A stretch of DNA of 64,000 bases from assembly GCF_000429085.1 (NCBI RefSeq), contig NZ_AUBE01000005.1, positions 248,001-312,000 on the forward strand, in the 5' to 3' direction. The notes under the pieces were generated by a model. That model had not been told where the DNA came from. It was given only the letters and a program-made list of their open reading frames with translations, and did no database searches. Both the position numbers and the translations under genes were made by a program. Below are positions 43,741 to 55,550 of this stretch, one piece after another (the stretch's first letter is position 1; each line of letters opens with the position of its first letter). This DNA comes from Streptomyces flavidovirens DSM 40150. GTDB taxonomy: Bacteria > Actinomycetota > Actinomycetes > Streptomycetales > Streptomycetaceae.

Positions 43741-44883
43741 CTAGGCCACCGCGCACGCGGTCCCATTGAGGCTGAACTGCGTCGGCTTGGCGAAGGTGCC
43801 CGCGTACGTCCCCTGGAAACCGAAGGACTGGCTGCCGTTGGCCGCGATCTGGGCGTTGGAGGCGGTGTTCGTCGCGGTCACCGTCCCGGACGACGGGTTG
43901 ATGACGGCGTTCCAGGCGTGGGTGACGCGCTGGCCGGCGGGAAGGCCGAAGACCACCCTCCATCCGTTGACGGGTGTCGCGCTCGCGTTGGTGACCGTCA
44001 CATGGGCGGTGAAGCCGCCCGGCCAGGAGTTCGTGGCGTACGTGACACGGCAGGCGGCCGGGGTTCCGGGATCACCCGGACCCGGACCGCCGCCGTCGCC
44101 GTTGACGGTGGAGGAGAAGGACTCCACCTTCAGGCCGGCCCCGTTCTCCCAGGGTTCGAAGCCGGCCTGCACGCTGGTGACGTACCACGACTCCTGTGCC
44201 AGCCCGCGCGCCACGGCCTGGTCGACGAAGTCCATGACGTCGAAGCTCCAGCTCGCGATCGCCGAGGGCGCCACAAAGGAGATCACGTCATTGCGGCCGT
44301 TGTTGCCGGTCCAGACCTCCCAGCCGCGGCCGGCCACCGTGGCCGTGCCGGTCTTCGAGCCGATCGGATTGACGGGGCCCACCCGGTTGAACCAGATCAT
44401 GATCTCGGTCTGGCTCACGCCGTCCGTCCTGGGCGTCGGGTCGAGCCAGATGTCGTAGGACGCGTTGTAGACGGCGTTGCTGACGTACCCGTAGGAGATG
44501 CTGCTCGGCGCGCTGCTGATCGAGTTCACCCGCTTCGGCAGGCTGGTGCCGGGGGAGCAGTTCGTGTAGTGGCAGCCGTTGTAGACGGAGGGGTACGACT
44601 TGGGCGCCCCGTTCGTCGGTACGGATCCGTCGGCGCGCGTGAGCTCGAAGCCGGTCGCGGTCGCGTTGACACACTGCGTGGCGCCGGTGCCCCAGCGGTT
44701 GTTCTGGACCACGTAGCGGCCCTGGATGGTGGTGGTACCGAACTGATCGCATATCAGGGTGTCGGCCTCTGCGGGTGCTGCCGTCGTCACGAGAGCGGCC
44801 AGTGACGCCAGGGCCACCAGCATCGTCATGACGGCGGTGCGGACGGAGCGGACGGAGCGGACACAGCGGGGTAGCGGTCTCAT
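43741..44883 (-). CDS. celB: Secreted GH12 endoglucanase with CBM2 cellulose-binding domain
   Basis: Secreted cellulase of 380 residues. The signal peptide ends near PAEA; the GH12 domain runs from about 30 to 255, with the catalytic glutamates expected in QTEIMIWFN and QESWYVTSVQAGFEPW. A glycine/proline linker (GDGGGPGPGDPG) leads to a C-terminal CBM2 starting CRVTYATNSWPGGF and closing with a cysteine in LNGTACAVA. It cuts internal beta-1,4-glucan bonds. ATG 44883 has AAGGAG six bases upstream, and a CebR-type palindrome lies 38 bases before it, so cello-oligosaccharide induction is expected. The symbol follows the Streptomyces GH12-CBM2 usage. Confidence 0.93.
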   Translation of the reverse strand: MRPLPRCVRSVRSVRTAVMTMLVALASLAALVTTAAPAEADTLICDQFGTTTIQGRYVVQNNRWGTGATQCVNATATGFELTRADGSVPTNGAPKSYPSVYNGCHYTNCSPGTSLPKRVNSISSAPSSISYGYVSNAVYNASYDIWLDPTPRTDGVSQTEIMIWFNRVGPVNPIGSKTGTATVAGRGWEVWTGNNGRNDVISFVAPSAIASWSFDVMDFVDQAVARGLAQESWYVTSVQAGFEPWENGAGLKVESFSSTVNGDGGGPGPGDPGTPAACRVTYATNSWPGGFTAHVTVTNASATPVNGWRVVFGLPAGQRVTHAWNAVINPSSGTVTATNTASNAQIAANGSQSFGFQGTYAGTFAKPTQFSLNGTACAVA

Positions 44884-44920
44884 GTGGCTCCTTCGGTGAG
44901 AAGCATGCGGGGAGGTGCGA

Positions 44921-44934
44921 TGGGAGCGCTCCCA
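44921..44934. promoter_or_regulatory. CebR-type operator
   Basis: TGGGAGCGCTCCCA is the exact 14-base palindrome bound by CebR in Streptomyces. It lies 38 bases before the cellulase start and 90 bases after the LacI-type regulator gene, so the regulator next door is its likely ligand. Confidence 0.93.
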
Positions 44935-45024
44935 GTATTCCGAGAGGTAAGAGGGGCGACAAGTGTCCTGACGCACAAGGGAGTTGGATGTGGACCCGTA
45001 CCGGAACGGCGCATGCGACGCGCG

Positions 45025-46050
45025 TCAGGCAGAGGCGCGCCGCACCAGCTCGGTACGCAGGATGACGTGACGACAGGCCGCACCGCGGTCGTCGATGTCC
45101 TCCAGCAGTACGCGTGCCATCGCGCGGCCCATCTCCTCCACCGGCTGCCGGACCGTGGTGAGCTGCGGATCGGTGTGCTGGGCGAGCGGAGAGTCGTCGA
45201 AACCCACGAGGGCCACATCCTCGGGCACCCGGCGGCCTGCCGCCCGCAGGGTGTACAGGGCGCCCGCCGCCATGATGTCCGACGCGGCGAACACCGCGTC
45301 CAGCCCCGGATGGCGCTCCAGCAGCTCGGCCATCGCCCGGCGCCCGCTCTCCTCGGTGAAGTCGCCCTGCGCGATCCACGACGCCTCCACCTCACCGAAG
45401 GTGTTTCGCATCGCGTCCTCGTAGCCGCGCAGCCGGCACTGCGCGACGTACATGTCCGGCGGGCCGGTCACCGTGGCGATGGCGCGCCGCCCCGCGTCGA
45501 GCAGGTAGCGGACCGCCGACCGGGCGCCGCCGACGTTGTCGGAGTCGACGTACGACACCGGCTCGTCGCTGGAGCGCCGGTCACTGAGGACGGTCGGCAG
45601 TTCCAGCTCGGCGAGCAGGTCGGGGAGCGGATCACTGCCGTGTACGGACACGAGCAGCACCCCGTCCACCCGGCCGGCGCGCGCGTACTGCACGAACCGC
45701 TGCCGTTCCTTCTCGCCGCGCACCAGCGTCAGCAGCAGCTGGATCTCGGTGTCGGCCAGTGCGGCGCCGACGGCGCGGACGATGTCGGAGAAGAACGGCT
45801 CCGCGAAGAACCGCCGCTCGGTCTCCGTGATCACCAGCGCCACCGCACCGGTGCGGCTGCCGGCCAGGGCGCGGGCGGCCTGATTGGGAACGTAACCGAG
45901 CTCGGCGATCGCCCGCTGGACCGTCAGCCGGGTCGTGGCCCGCACGCCGGGCGCGTTGTTGATGACACGGGAGACCGTGCCCCGCCCGACACCCGCGAAC
46001 GCGGCGACTTCTTCGAGCGTGGGCGGGGCCGTACGTCCTCTCGCCACCAT
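45025..46050 (-). CDS. LacI-family regulator, probable cellulose/cello-oligosaccharide repressor
   Basis: LacI/GalR repressor of 341 residues. N-terminal helix-turn-helix TLEEVAAFAGVGRGTVSRVI with hinge PNQAARALAGSRTG, then a periplasmic-binding-like sugar-sensing domain (VGFDDSPLAQH near the end is typical). ATG 46050 has GGAGG eight bases upstream. It lies on the same strand just upstream of the CebR box and the cellulase, so control of that gene in response to cello-oligosaccharides is likely. Whether it is the genome's main CebR or a paralogue cannot be told without the cebEFG locus. Confidence 0.88.
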   Translation of the reverse strand: MVARGRTAPPTLEEVAAFAGVGRGTVSRVINNAPGVRATTRLTVQRAIAELGYVPNQAARALAGSRTGAVALVITETERRFFAEPFFSDIVRAVGAALADTEIQLLLTLVRGEKERQRFVQYARAGRVDGVLLVSVHGSDPLPDLLAELELPTVLSDRRSSDEPVSYVDSDNVGGARSAVRYLLDAGRRAIATVTGPPDMYVAQCRLRGYEDAMRNTFGEVEASWIAQGDFTEESGRRAMAELLERHPGLDAVFAASDIMAAGALYTLRAAGRRVPEDVALVGFDDSPLAQHTDPQLTTVRQPVEEMGRAMARVLLEDIDDRGAACRHVILRTELVRRASA

Positions 46051-46245
46051 CGCGCGCGACCTCCAGACATGTCCGGTCCCCCCAGCGCCTGTTGGCACGA
46101 GGACAGGTCACATCGAATCACCGGAACGTCCCCCACCCCAACCCGTTGATCACATCGGTCGGTGCGTCACCGCACCGGCGTGGTGTACCAAAGAGGATGA
46201 TTTGACCGGAAAGTGCTGTCGAGCGGGCGAACGGTGATCTCTGGC

Positions 46246-47457
46246 ATGCGCGTCCTGTGTACTGCGATTCTCTCCCCGTCCCACACGCGTGAGGCCCTTC
46301 GCTTCGCGCGCCTGCTGTCCGGCGCGGGTCATGAAGTGCACGTCGCCACCGAGGAGCACCTGCTCGGTTTCTTCCTGGACCAGGGCGTCGCCGCCACGGC
46401 GTGCCTGCCGAACCTGTTCGGCGAGGCGATGACGGCCGGTGAGGAAACGCGGGACGCCGTGGGGCTCCTGCGGACCGGTGCGGCGTCCCCGGACGCGGCG
46501 GCGCTCGTACTGGCGGGTCCGCACCTGCTCGGTCAGATCGAGGCACTGGACGCGGCGGCCCGCGACTTCAAGCCTGATCTGCTGCTGCGTGACGCGATGG
46601 ACCTCGGCGCCTGCCTCGTGGCCGAGAAACTGGGCATCCCGCAGGTGGCGATGGTGTCCGGCGCGAAGGGTTTCACCGACCCGGCGGCTCTGCTGCCGCA
46701 CCTCAACCAGTGGCGTTCCACCGCCGGTCTGCCGCCGCAGGACGATCCGATGTCCCTGACGCCCCACGGGCACCTGGACTACCTGCCGCCCTCCTGCACC
46801 TTCGCTCCGCATCTGCCACCCGCGCACGCGTACCGTCAGCCGGCCTTCGCCGACCCCCGCGCGAAACTCCCCAGCTGGATGGTCGGCCTGCCCATTGACC
46901 GGCCACTCGTGTACGCCGGTACCGGCTGCGCACTGCCGCTCTTCGCGCCCTCGCCCGACGGGCAACAGCCACGGCCCGGGCAGCCGGACCCGGCGACCGT
47001 ACTGCGGTCCATGACCGAGGGACTGTCGCGGCTGGACTGCACAGCCGTGGTGTCCACCAGCGGGGTGACCGTCGCCGGTCTCGATCCCGCGCCCCATGTG
47101 CATGTCGTCGACCACGTACCGCAACCGCTCCTGCTGGAAGCGGCCGACCTGTTCCTCGCCCACGGCGGATACACCGCCGTGCTGGAGTCGATCAGCACCG
47201 CGACCCCCATGGCGGTGCTGCCCCAGACGGCCGACCAGCCCATGAACGCCCGGCGCGTCACGGAGCTGGGCATCGGCGGCGAGATCACCGATCCCACCCC
47301 GTCCGGCATCGCGGCGACCTGCCGCCGCCTGCTCGACGACGGCTCGGTCCTGCGGCGAGTGAAGCAGGCCCGCCTGGCCTGTCTGGCTCTGCCCACCCTC
47401 GAAACAGCCGTGGATGACTTGGAAAGCCTGGTCAATCACCACGCGGCACCACAATGA
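46246..47457 (+). CDS. Macrolide-type glycosyltransferase (GT1)
   Basis: GT-B glycosyltransferase of 403 residues. The N-terminal acceptor domain opens MRVLCTAILSPSHTREALRF; the donor domain carries the motif HVHVVDHVPQPLLLEAADLF and LAHGGYTAVLESISTATPMAV, the nucleotide-sugar pocket of MGT/UGT enzymes. It probably glycosylates a small molecule such as an antibiotic or flavonoid for self-protection or detoxification. ATG 46246 was chosen; a GTG four codons upstream is possible. Substrate cannot be read from sequence. Confidence 0.85.
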   Translation: MRVLCTAILSPSHTREALRFARLLSGAGHEVHVATEEHLLGFFLDQGVAATACLPNLFGEAMTAGEETRDAVGLLRTGAASPDAAALVLAGPHLLGQIEALDAAARDFKPDLLLRDAMDLGACLVAEKLGIPQVAMVSGAKGFTDPAALLPHLNQWRSTAGLPPQDDPMSLTPHGHLDYLPPSCTFAPHLPPAHAYRQPAFADPRAKLPSWMVGLPIDRPLVYAGTGCALPLFAPSPDGQQPRPGQPDPATVLRSMTEGLSRLDCTAVVSTSGVTVAGLDPAPHVHVVDHVPQPLLLEAADLFLAHGGYTAVLESISTATPMAVLPQTADQPMNARRVTELGIGGEITDPTPSGIAATCRRLLDDGSVLRRVKQARLACLALPTLETAVDDLESLVNHHAAPQ

Positions 47458-47525
47458 AAGGCACGTGTGGTACCCACGGGTGACTGACGTCGACACCGGC
47501 ACCAACGATCTGGAGGAGTGGGCAG

Positions 47526-49166
47526 ATGACGCACGAACGAGCGGGACAGCAGGCCGGACCGGACGATCTCACCGATGTGGCCCGGCTGGTGACCGCGTAC
47601 TACGCGCTGCACCCGGATCCACGGGAACCGGGCCAGCGGGTCGCGTTCGGAACGTCCGGGCACCGTGGATCGTCGCTGGCCACCGCGTTCAACGAGGACC
47701 ACATCGCCGCGACCAGCCAGGCGATCTGCGAGTACCGCAGCCAACAGGGCGTCGACGGCCCGCTCTTCCTCGGAGCCGACACCCACGCCCTGTCCGAGCC
47801 GGCCCGCGTGACGGCCGTCGAGGTCTTCGCCGCCAACGACGTGACCGTGCTCATCGACACGGCCGACGGCTACACCCCCACCCCGGCGGTGTCCCATGCC
47901 ATCCTCGCCCACAACCGCGGCCGCACCTCGGGCCTCGCCGACGGCGTGGTCGTCACCCCCTCCCACAATCCCCCCGCGGACGGCGGGTTCAAGTACAACC
48001 CGCCCAGCGGCGGCCCCGCCGGCTCGCAGGCGACCGGCTGGATCCAGGACCGCGCCAACGCGATCATCGCGGACGGCCTGAAGGACGTACGGCGCCTGCC
48101 CTACGCCCGCGCCCTCGCCGTGCCCACCACCGGGCGGTACGACTTCCTGGACAGGTACGTCACCGACCTGCCGTCCGTCCTCGACCTGGACGCCGTACGC
48201 GCCGCGGGCGTGCGCATCGGCGCCGACCCACTGGGCGGGGCGTCGGTCGCGTACTGGGGCCGCATCGCCGAGCAGCACCGTCTCGACCTGACCGTGATCA
48301 ACCCGCGGACCGACCCCACCTGGCGCTTCATGACGCTGGACTGGGACGGCAAGATCCGCATGGACTGCTCGTCGCCCTACGCGATGGCCTCCCTGATCGA
48401 GGGGCGCGGCCGCTTCCAGATCGCCACGGGCAACGACGCCGACGCCGACCGGCACGGCATCGTCACGCCGGACGCCGGTCTGATGAACCCCAACCACTAC
48501 CTCGCCACCGCCATCTCCTACCTCTACGCGCACCGCGACCAGTGGCCCGCCGACGCCGGCGTCGGCAAGACACTGGTGTCCTCCGGAATGATCGATCGGG
48601 TCGCCGCCGATCTCGGCCGCGAACTCGTCGAAGTACCGGTGGGCTTCAAGTGGTTCGTGGACGGACTGGCCGGCGGCTCGCTCGGCTTCGGCGGGGAGGA
48701 GTCGGCCGGAGCCTCCTTCCTGCGCCGCGACGGCTCGGTGTGGACCACCGACAAGGACGGCATCATCCTGGCCCTGCTCGCCTCCGAGATCCTCGCGGTC
48801 ACCGGCAAGTCGCCGTCCGAGCACTACGCGGCGCTCACTGCCCGCTTCGGCGAGCCCGCCTACGCCCGCGTCGATGCCCCCGCGACCCGCGAGGAGAAGG
48901 CGGTACTGGCACGCCTCTCGCCCGAGCAGATCACCGCCGGCACCCTGGCGGGGGAGCCCGTCACCGCAGTCCTGACCGAGGCGCCCGGCAACGGCGCTCC
49001 CATCGGCGGCATCAAGGTCACCACCGACAACGCCTGGTTCGCCGCCCGCCCGTCGGGCACCGAGGACGTCTACAAGGTTTACGCCGAGTCCTTCCTCGGC
49101 CCGGACCACCTCGCCCGTGTCCAGGAGGAGGCCAAGGCCGTCGTATCGAAGGCGCTGGCGGGCTGA
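47526..49166 (+). CDS. pgm: Phosphoglucomutase (alpha-D-glucose-phosphate specific)
   Basis: Interconverts glucose-1-phosphate and glucose-6-phosphate in the cytosol, linking glycogen, trehalose and cell-wall precursors to glycolysis. 546 residues, normal for the family. Phosphoserine loop [17 protein letters not shown], metal loop DADADRHG, sugar loop [10 protein letters not shown] and phosphate-binding [11 protein letters not shown] are all intact. A GGAGGAG site lies about 8 bases before ATG 47526. Confidence 0.95.
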   Translation: MTHERAGQQAGPDDLTDVARLVTAYYALHPDPREPGQRVAFGTSGHRGSSLATAFNEDHIAATSQAICEYRSQQGVDGPLFLGADTHALSEPARVTAVEVFAANDVTVLIDTADGYTPTPAVSHAILAHNRGRTSGLADGVVVTPSHNPPADGGFKYNPPSGGPAGSQATGWIQDRANAIIADGLKDVRRLPYARALAVPTTGRYDFLDRYVTDLPSVLDLDAVRAAGVRIGADPLGGASVAYWGRIAEQHRLDLTVINPRTDPTWRFMTLDWDGKIRMDCSSPYAMASLIEGRGRFQIATGNDADADRHGIVTPDAGLMNPNHYLATAISYLYAHRDQWPADAGVGKTLVSSGMIDRVAADLGRELVEVPVGFKWFVDGLAGGSLGFGGEESAGASFLRRDGSVWTTDKDGIILALLASEILAVTGKSPSEHYAALTARFGEPAYARVDAPATREEKAVLARLSPEQITAGTLAGEPVTAVLTEAPGNGAPIGGIKVTTDNAWFAARPSGTEDVYKVYAESFLGPDHLARVQEEAKAVVSKALAG

Positions 49167-49196
49167 CCGGCCCCTGTCGAGAGAGGTACGGTCTAG

Positions 49197-51467
<2,271 letters not shown>

Positions 51468-51498
51468 CGCGACAGCACCTGTCACGTCCTGCTTTGCC

Positions 51499-51535
51499 GT
51501 CCGCCCCGGCCCGCGTCACGCGGGCCGGGGCGGAC
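51499..51535. terminator. Perfect 17-base hairpin between convergent genes
   Basis: GTCCGCCCCGGCCCGCG at 51499-51515 pairs perfectly with 51519-51535 around TCA. It lies between the icd stop and the stop of the facing F420 enzyme gene and should end both transcripts. Confidence 0.92.
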
Positions 51536-51550
51536 CCGTTTCCACAGGCT

Positions 51551-52531
51551 TCAGGCGCGTGCGCCGCTCGGCTTCAACCGCGGGATGCGGCCCGCGAGTT
51601 CCCGCTGGTAGAAGTCGATGAAGCCGTCCGGATCGGGTCCCGCGTTCTGCATGACCAGCCGGTCGAAGCCCGCGTCGACGAACTGCTGCGCCACCTCGAC
51701 GTACCGGGCCGGGTCCGCGCCGCACGCGAACTTCTCCAGGATGTCCTCCTCGCGCACCGTCGTGGTCGCCGCCTCGAAGTTGACCGGGTTGGGCAGCTCG
51801 CTCATGACCTTCCACCCGGTCACAGCCCAGCGTGACGTCTCCAGGACGGCCTTCGCGGCGGCGTGCTCGTCGGGCGCCCAGGCCATCGGAACCTCCACGT
51901 AGCGCGGGCCGCTGCCGCCCGCGTCGCGGTACTGCCGGACGATCTCCGGCTTGTCCTCGGTGGCGAACAGACCGTCACCGAGCTCCGCGGCGATCCGCGT
52001 CGACGCCGGGCCGCTCGCGGCCACCGCGATCAGCGGCAGTTCCTCGGGGAGGTCGAACACGCGGGCGTCCTCCAACCGCAGGTGCTTGCCGTCGTACGAC
52101 TGGTAGCCGCCGCGCCACAGCAGCCGGATGATCTCCAGGGCCTCCCTCAGCATCTCGTGCCGCGTGGCTACGGTGTCGGGGAAGCCCACGCCGGTGACGT
52201 GCTCGTTGAGCCGCTCACCGGAGCCGACGCCCAGCACGAAGCGGCCGTCCGACAACAGGGCGAGGGTCGCCGCCGCCTGGGCGATGATCGCGGGGTGGTA
52301 GCGCACGGTCGGGCACGTCACGCCGGTCGCCAGCCCGATCCGCGAGGTCTTCGCCGCGATACTGCCCAGCACCGTCCACGCGAACGGGGAGTGGCCCTGG
52401 TTGTCGAGCCAGGGATGGTAGTGATCGCTGATCTCGACGAAGTCGAAGCCGGCCTCCTCCGCCAGCACCGCCTGCCGCACCAGCTCCGCCGGGCCGAACG
52501 CCTCGGCGGCAAGCTTGTATCCGATCTGCAT
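51551..52531 (-). CDS. F420-dependent LLM-class oxidoreductase (FGD-like)
   Basis: Luciferase-like flavin/F420 enzyme of 326 residues, close to the TIGR03557 group of F420-dependent glucose-6-phosphate-dehydrogenase-like proteins. Typical are MQIGYKLAAEAFGP, VEISDHYHPWLDNQGHSPFA and FVLGVGSGERLNEHV. It would reduce coenzyme F420 using a sugar phosphate or similar hydride donor in the cytosol. ATG 52531 has AGAGGAG four bases upstream. Exact substrate is uncertain. Confidence 0.88.
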   Translation of the reverse strand: MQIGYKLAAEAFGPAELVRQAVLAEEAGFDFVEISDHYHPWLDNQGHSPFAWTVLGSIAAKTSRIGLATGVTCPTVRYHPAIIAQAAATLALLSDGRFVLGVGSGERLNEHVTGVGFPDTVATRHEMLREALEIIRLLWRGGYQSYDGKHLRLEDARVFDLPEELPLIAVAASGPASTRIAAELGDGLFATEDKPEIVRQYRDAGGSGPRYVEVPMAWAPDEHAAAKAVLETSRWAVTGWKVMSELPNPVNFEAATTTVREEDILEKFACGADPARYVEVAQQFVDAGFDRLVMQNAGPDPDGFIDFYQRELAGRIPRLKPSGARA

Positions 52532-52829
52532 GTACTCCTCTTTCCTCGCGTCCTCGCGTTTCCTTGCGCACCAACCGTTCGTCCGCGCAGAGGTACCCCT
52601 TCTGCCCGTGGCGCGCTTCGCCTTTCACCCGCTCGGCCCCCAGGGTCCGCCCGCCCGGTGCGCGGCCGCTGGTCCGAGCGCCGGGCCGGGCAATCGGATG
52701 ACGCCGGTCCGGTGACGCCGTGGCGTGTTGGCCGCTGTCCGTGGGCGGGCGTAGGAAGGGTGAGGGAGCCGGTCCGGGGTGGCGAAGCCCCGGGCGGCTC
52801 CCTTCGCCACGAGGATGGGAAGACGACAC

Positions 52830-53246
52830 GTGACAACTGCCAGAGAGATCATGACCCCCGGCACCGAGTGCATCGGAGCGGAGGAGACGGTGCTGGTCGC
52901 CGCCCGGAAGATGACGGAGCTGGGCGTGGGCGCCCTGCCGATCTGCGGGACCGACAACAAGCTCAAGGGCATGCTGACCGACCGCGACATCGTCGTGAAG
53001 GTCCTGGGGGCAGGCAAGGACCCCGCCACGACCACCGCAGGGGAACTCGCGCAGGGCGAGGCGGTGACGATCGGCGCCGACGACGACGCCGGCGAGATCC
53101 TGCGCACGATGACCTCGCACAAGGTCCGCCGGCTGCCCGTCATCGACGGCCACGACCTCGTCGGCATCGTGGCGCAGGCCGATGTGGCCCGGGCCCTGCC
53201 CGATCCGCAGGTGGGCGACCTGCTCGAAGCCCTTTCCACCGACTGA
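52830..53246 (+). CDS. CBS-domain protein
   Basis: Pair of CBS domains making up almost all of 138 residues: TAREIMTPGTECIGAEETV to MLTDRDIVVKVL, then EAVTIGADDDAGEILRTMTS to GIVAQADVARAL. Stand-alone CBS pairs bind adenine nucleotides and regulate partners; no partner is adjacent. The GTG at 52830 follows AGGATGGGAAG; an upstream in-frame start at 52779 is less likely. Confidence 0.85.
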   Translation: MTTAREIMTPGTECIGAEETVLVAARKMTELGVGALPICGTDNKLKGMLTDRDIVVKVLGAGKDPATTTAGELAQGEAVTIGADDDAGEILRTMTSHKVRRLPVIDGHDLVGIVAQADVARALPDPQVGDLLEALSTD

Positions 53247-53285
53247 CACAGCCTGCCAAAAAGGTCCACTCATCGCGGATTGGAC

Positions 53286-53316
53286 TTGGTCGGGCTTCTA
53301 TTGGCATCGCTACGGT
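53286..53316 (+). promoter_or_regulatory. Candidate leaderless promoter for phzF-like gene
   Basis: TTGGTC (53286-53291) and TACGGT (53311-53316) are 19 bases apart, and the -10 box ends six bases before the ATG at 53323. There is no ribosome site. Together these suggest a transcript that begins at the start codon, a common arrangement in Streptomyces. Confidence 0.35.
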
Positions 53317-53322
53317 TCGGGC

Positions 53323-54147
53323 ATGCGTATCTACATCGTCGATGCCTTCACCGACCGTCCGTTCGCCGGGAACCCGGCGGGTGTGTGTCTCCTGCCCGCC
53401 GGGAAGTGGCCGGAAGACAGCTGGATGCAGCAGGTCGCTGCCGAACTGAACCACTCCGAGACCGCCTTCGCTCTCCCGCTGCCCGACACCGCCGAGGCCG
53501 ACTGGGAGATCCGCTGGTTCGCCCCGCTCGTCGAGACCAATCTGTGCGGCCATGCCACATTGGCCACCGCACATGTGCTGCGCGCCGAGCGGGGACTCGT
53601 CGGTACCGTGCGCTTCAGCAGCCGGGAGAGCGGCGTCCTCCTCGCGCATGCCGACGACGAAGACAGCATCACGCTGGACTTCCCGGCCGCTCCGGGCACC
53701 GAAGTGCCCGTACCGCAAGGACTGGCCGAGGCGCTCGGGACCGAGCCCGAAGCCACCTTCCGTACCGGCGCGCTCGGTGATCTGCTGACCGTTCTGCGCG
53801 ACGAGGCCGCCGTCCGCGCCGTGACGCCCGATCTGGACGCGGTGGCCGCCCTGACGCGCCGCGAGGGCCTGCGGGGCGTCATCATCACCGCCCCGGCCGG
53901 GGCAGACGCGGCGTACGACTTCGTCTCCCGCTTCTTCTCGCCGGCCGAGGGCATCCTTGAGGATCCCGTCACGGGCAGCGCCCACACCGCGCTCGCCCCG
54001 TACTGGTCCGGGCGGCTGGGCCGCGACGGACTCACCGGCCTGCAGGCATCGGCGCGCGGTGGACTGGTCCGCACGGCCGTGCGCGGCGACCGCGTTCACC
54101 TCACCGGGAACGCCGTCACGGTGCTGGACGGTGTCCTGCACTCCTAG
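53323..54147 (+). CDS. PhzF-family isomerase/epimerase-like protein
   Basis: PhzF/DapF-fold protein of 274 residues. FAGNPAGVCLLP near the start, the catalytic glutamate in NHSETAF, CGHATLATAHVL and EDPVTGSAHTALAPYW are the family marks. Known PhzF isomerises a phenazine precursor, but most members including this one stand outside phenazine clusters and have no known substrate. No ribosome site is seen, see the candidate promoter just upstream. Confidence 0.88.
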   Translation: MRIYIVDAFTDRPFAGNPAGVCLLPAGKWPEDSWMQQVAAELNHSETAFALPLPDTAEADWEIRWFAPLVETNLCGHATLATAHVLRAERGLVGTVRFSSRESGVLLAHADDEDSITLDFPAAPGTEVPVPQGLAEALGTEPEATFRTGALGDLLTVLRDEAAVRAVTPDLDAVAALTRREGLRGVIITAPAGADAAYDFVSRFFSPAEGILEDPVTGSAHTALAPYWSGRLGRDGLTGLQASARGGLVRTAVRGDRVHLTGNAVTVLDGVLHS

Positions 54148-54197
54148 GGCCGGTCCGGCGGATCGTGGACCGGAAAGGCCCGGGACCGGAACGGCCT

Positions 54198-54229
54198 GGG
54201 CCGGACGCGTCTTATGTCGCGTCCGGCCC
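54198..54229. terminator. 12-base perfect hairpin between convergent genes
   Basis: GGGCCGGACGCG (54198-54209) and CGCGTCCGGCCC (54218-54229) pair around an 8-base loop, between the stops of the PhzF-like and hemerythrin genes. Confidence 0.8.
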
Positions 54230-54275
54230 GGGTGCGGCGCTCCGGTGAAGGCGCCGGTATGCGTCCTCAGAACGG

Positions 54276-54839
54276 TCAGGAACTCTTGCCCCGGCCGGAC
54301 ATCGCGTCGCGCATCCGGTCCACGAGTCCCATTCCGGGAGCCAGCAGCTTGTTGGCCGGCGGCTGGTCCGGGGCGGACGGGTGCGGACGGGTCGGCGCCA
54401 TCTTCTTGGCCTGCCGGACCTTGTCACCCAGTTCGTTCAGCATCTCGGCGGAACAGGCTTCGCGCAGCCGGGGGAAGAGATTGTTCTCCTCGTCCAGGAT
54501 GTGCGTTCTGATCTCCGTCATCAGCTTGCCCACGAGCATGTCGAACTGCGGGTCGTCCGCCTCGCAGCTCTCCATGTCCTTCATGGTCTGCTCGGCCTCG
54601 GCGTGGTCCTCCAGCTCCTTGTCCGCCAGCGCGTCGCCGCCCGGGATGTGCTGGCGGACCGCCGGGTAGAGGTACGCCTCCTCCGCCACCGAGTGCCGGA
54701 CCAGTTCCATGGTGACCTGGTCCGCGTACACCTTCCGCTGGCTGTCGCCGACCGGAAGTTCCTCAATATTGGTGAACAGCTCCTCCACTTCCTGATGGTC
54801 AGTGGTCAATTCCGCGATGACGTCTCCGCCATGTCCCAT
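54276..54839 (-). CDS. Hemerythrin HHE-domain protein
   Basis: Four-helix di-iron protein of 187 residues. Metal ligands are visible as H in ELTTDHQEVEELF, H and E in VRHSVAEEAYLYPAV, H in LEDHAEAEQ, and HILDEENNLFP near 130. The C-terminal 40 residues are a proline-rich tail. It may bind O2, NO or scavenge oxidants. ATG 54839 has AGAGGAG seven bases upstream. Streptomyces genomes carry several such stress-linked proteins. Confidence 0.9.
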   Translation of the reverse strand: MGHGGDVIAELTTDHQEVEELFTNIEELPVGDSQRKVYADQVTMELVRHSVAEEAYLYPAVRQHIPGGDALADKELEDHAEAEQTMKDMESCEADDPQFDMLVGKLMTEIRTHILDEENNLFPRLREACSAEMLNELGDKVRQAKKMAPTRPHPSAPDQPPANKLLAPGMGLVDRMRDAMSGRGKSS

Positions 54840-54945
54840 GGTGTCGCTCCTCTGTGTGGTTGATGTGGCCCAGGACACTGTCCGTTCGTGACCCGCGCCA
54901 TTTCCCCGCGGAAAGCCGGGGGGTAGCGTTCCGGACTTCTCCCCC

Positions 54946-55497
54946 ATGAATTCGGACGGCCCGGACATGCCCGCAGATCTCTCCCCGCTGATAGCGGCGA
55001 CCGCTCAGTGGCTGACCCGCGCCTACCCGCCGGGCGGCGGCGCGATGGACTCCGCCCTGTGCGAGGCGCAGGCGCGGCAGGCGGTGACCGTCGCGGCCTG
55101 GCTGTGCTATCCGACCCCCATGGACGCCGCCCTGGTCTCGGTGGCGGGGCCCGGCGGCTCTGCCCGGCTGGAATGGGTCTCCGGGGCCGACGGCGCGGCC
55201 ACCGACGCCGGCCCGGACGCGTACGCCTGGCGTACCTGGGTCGACGAGGTCGTGGCGAGCTGGGCGGCATGCCTGCTCAGCGCCCCCGAACTGGCCGCGG
55301 CAGCGGTCACCGCGCTGGCGGACTCCCGGCACGCGGACAGCCCGCCGGTCGAGTTCCGGCGCCTGGTCGCGCCCGATGCACGGGACCGGCGGGCCGCCGC
55401 GCTCCTGCGGCACCCCGATCTCCTCGCGCCCGTGGCCGGGCTCCACCACGACCGGCTTCTCGACCGCCTGAAGCCCGGGCCGGCGCTGACCGCCTGA
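54946..55497 (+). CDS. Hypothetical protein
   Basis: Protein of 183 residues, acidic-alanine rich and predicted soluble. Segments such as PLIAATAQWLTRAYPPGG and WRTWVDEVVASWAACLLS look helical; no motif is recognised. Start ATG 54946 lacks a ribosome site and may be leaderless; ATG 54967 in frame is an alternative. It is divergent from the hemerythrin gene across about 106 bases. Confidence 0.6.
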   Translation: MNSDGPDMPADLSPLIAATAQWLTRAYPPGGGAMDSALCEAQARQAVTVAAWLCYPTPMDAALVSVAGPGGSARLEWVSGADGAATDAGPDAYAWRTWVDEVVASWAACLLSAPELAAAAVTALADSRHADSPPVEFRRLVAPDARDRRAAALLRHPDLLAPVAGLHHDRLLDRLKPGPALTA

Positions 55498-55515
55498 AAC
55501 CCGGGCCGACGCGGA

Positions 55516-55533
55516 CCGGCTGAGGGGAGCCGG
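55516..55533. terminator. Short hairpin between convergent genes
   Basis: CCGGCT (55516-55521) and AGCCGG (55528-55533) with a 6-base loop lie in the 53-base gap between convergent genes. The stem is short, so efficiency is uncertain. Confidence 0.45.
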
Positions 55534-55550
55534 CCCGGCTGGGGGCAGGA

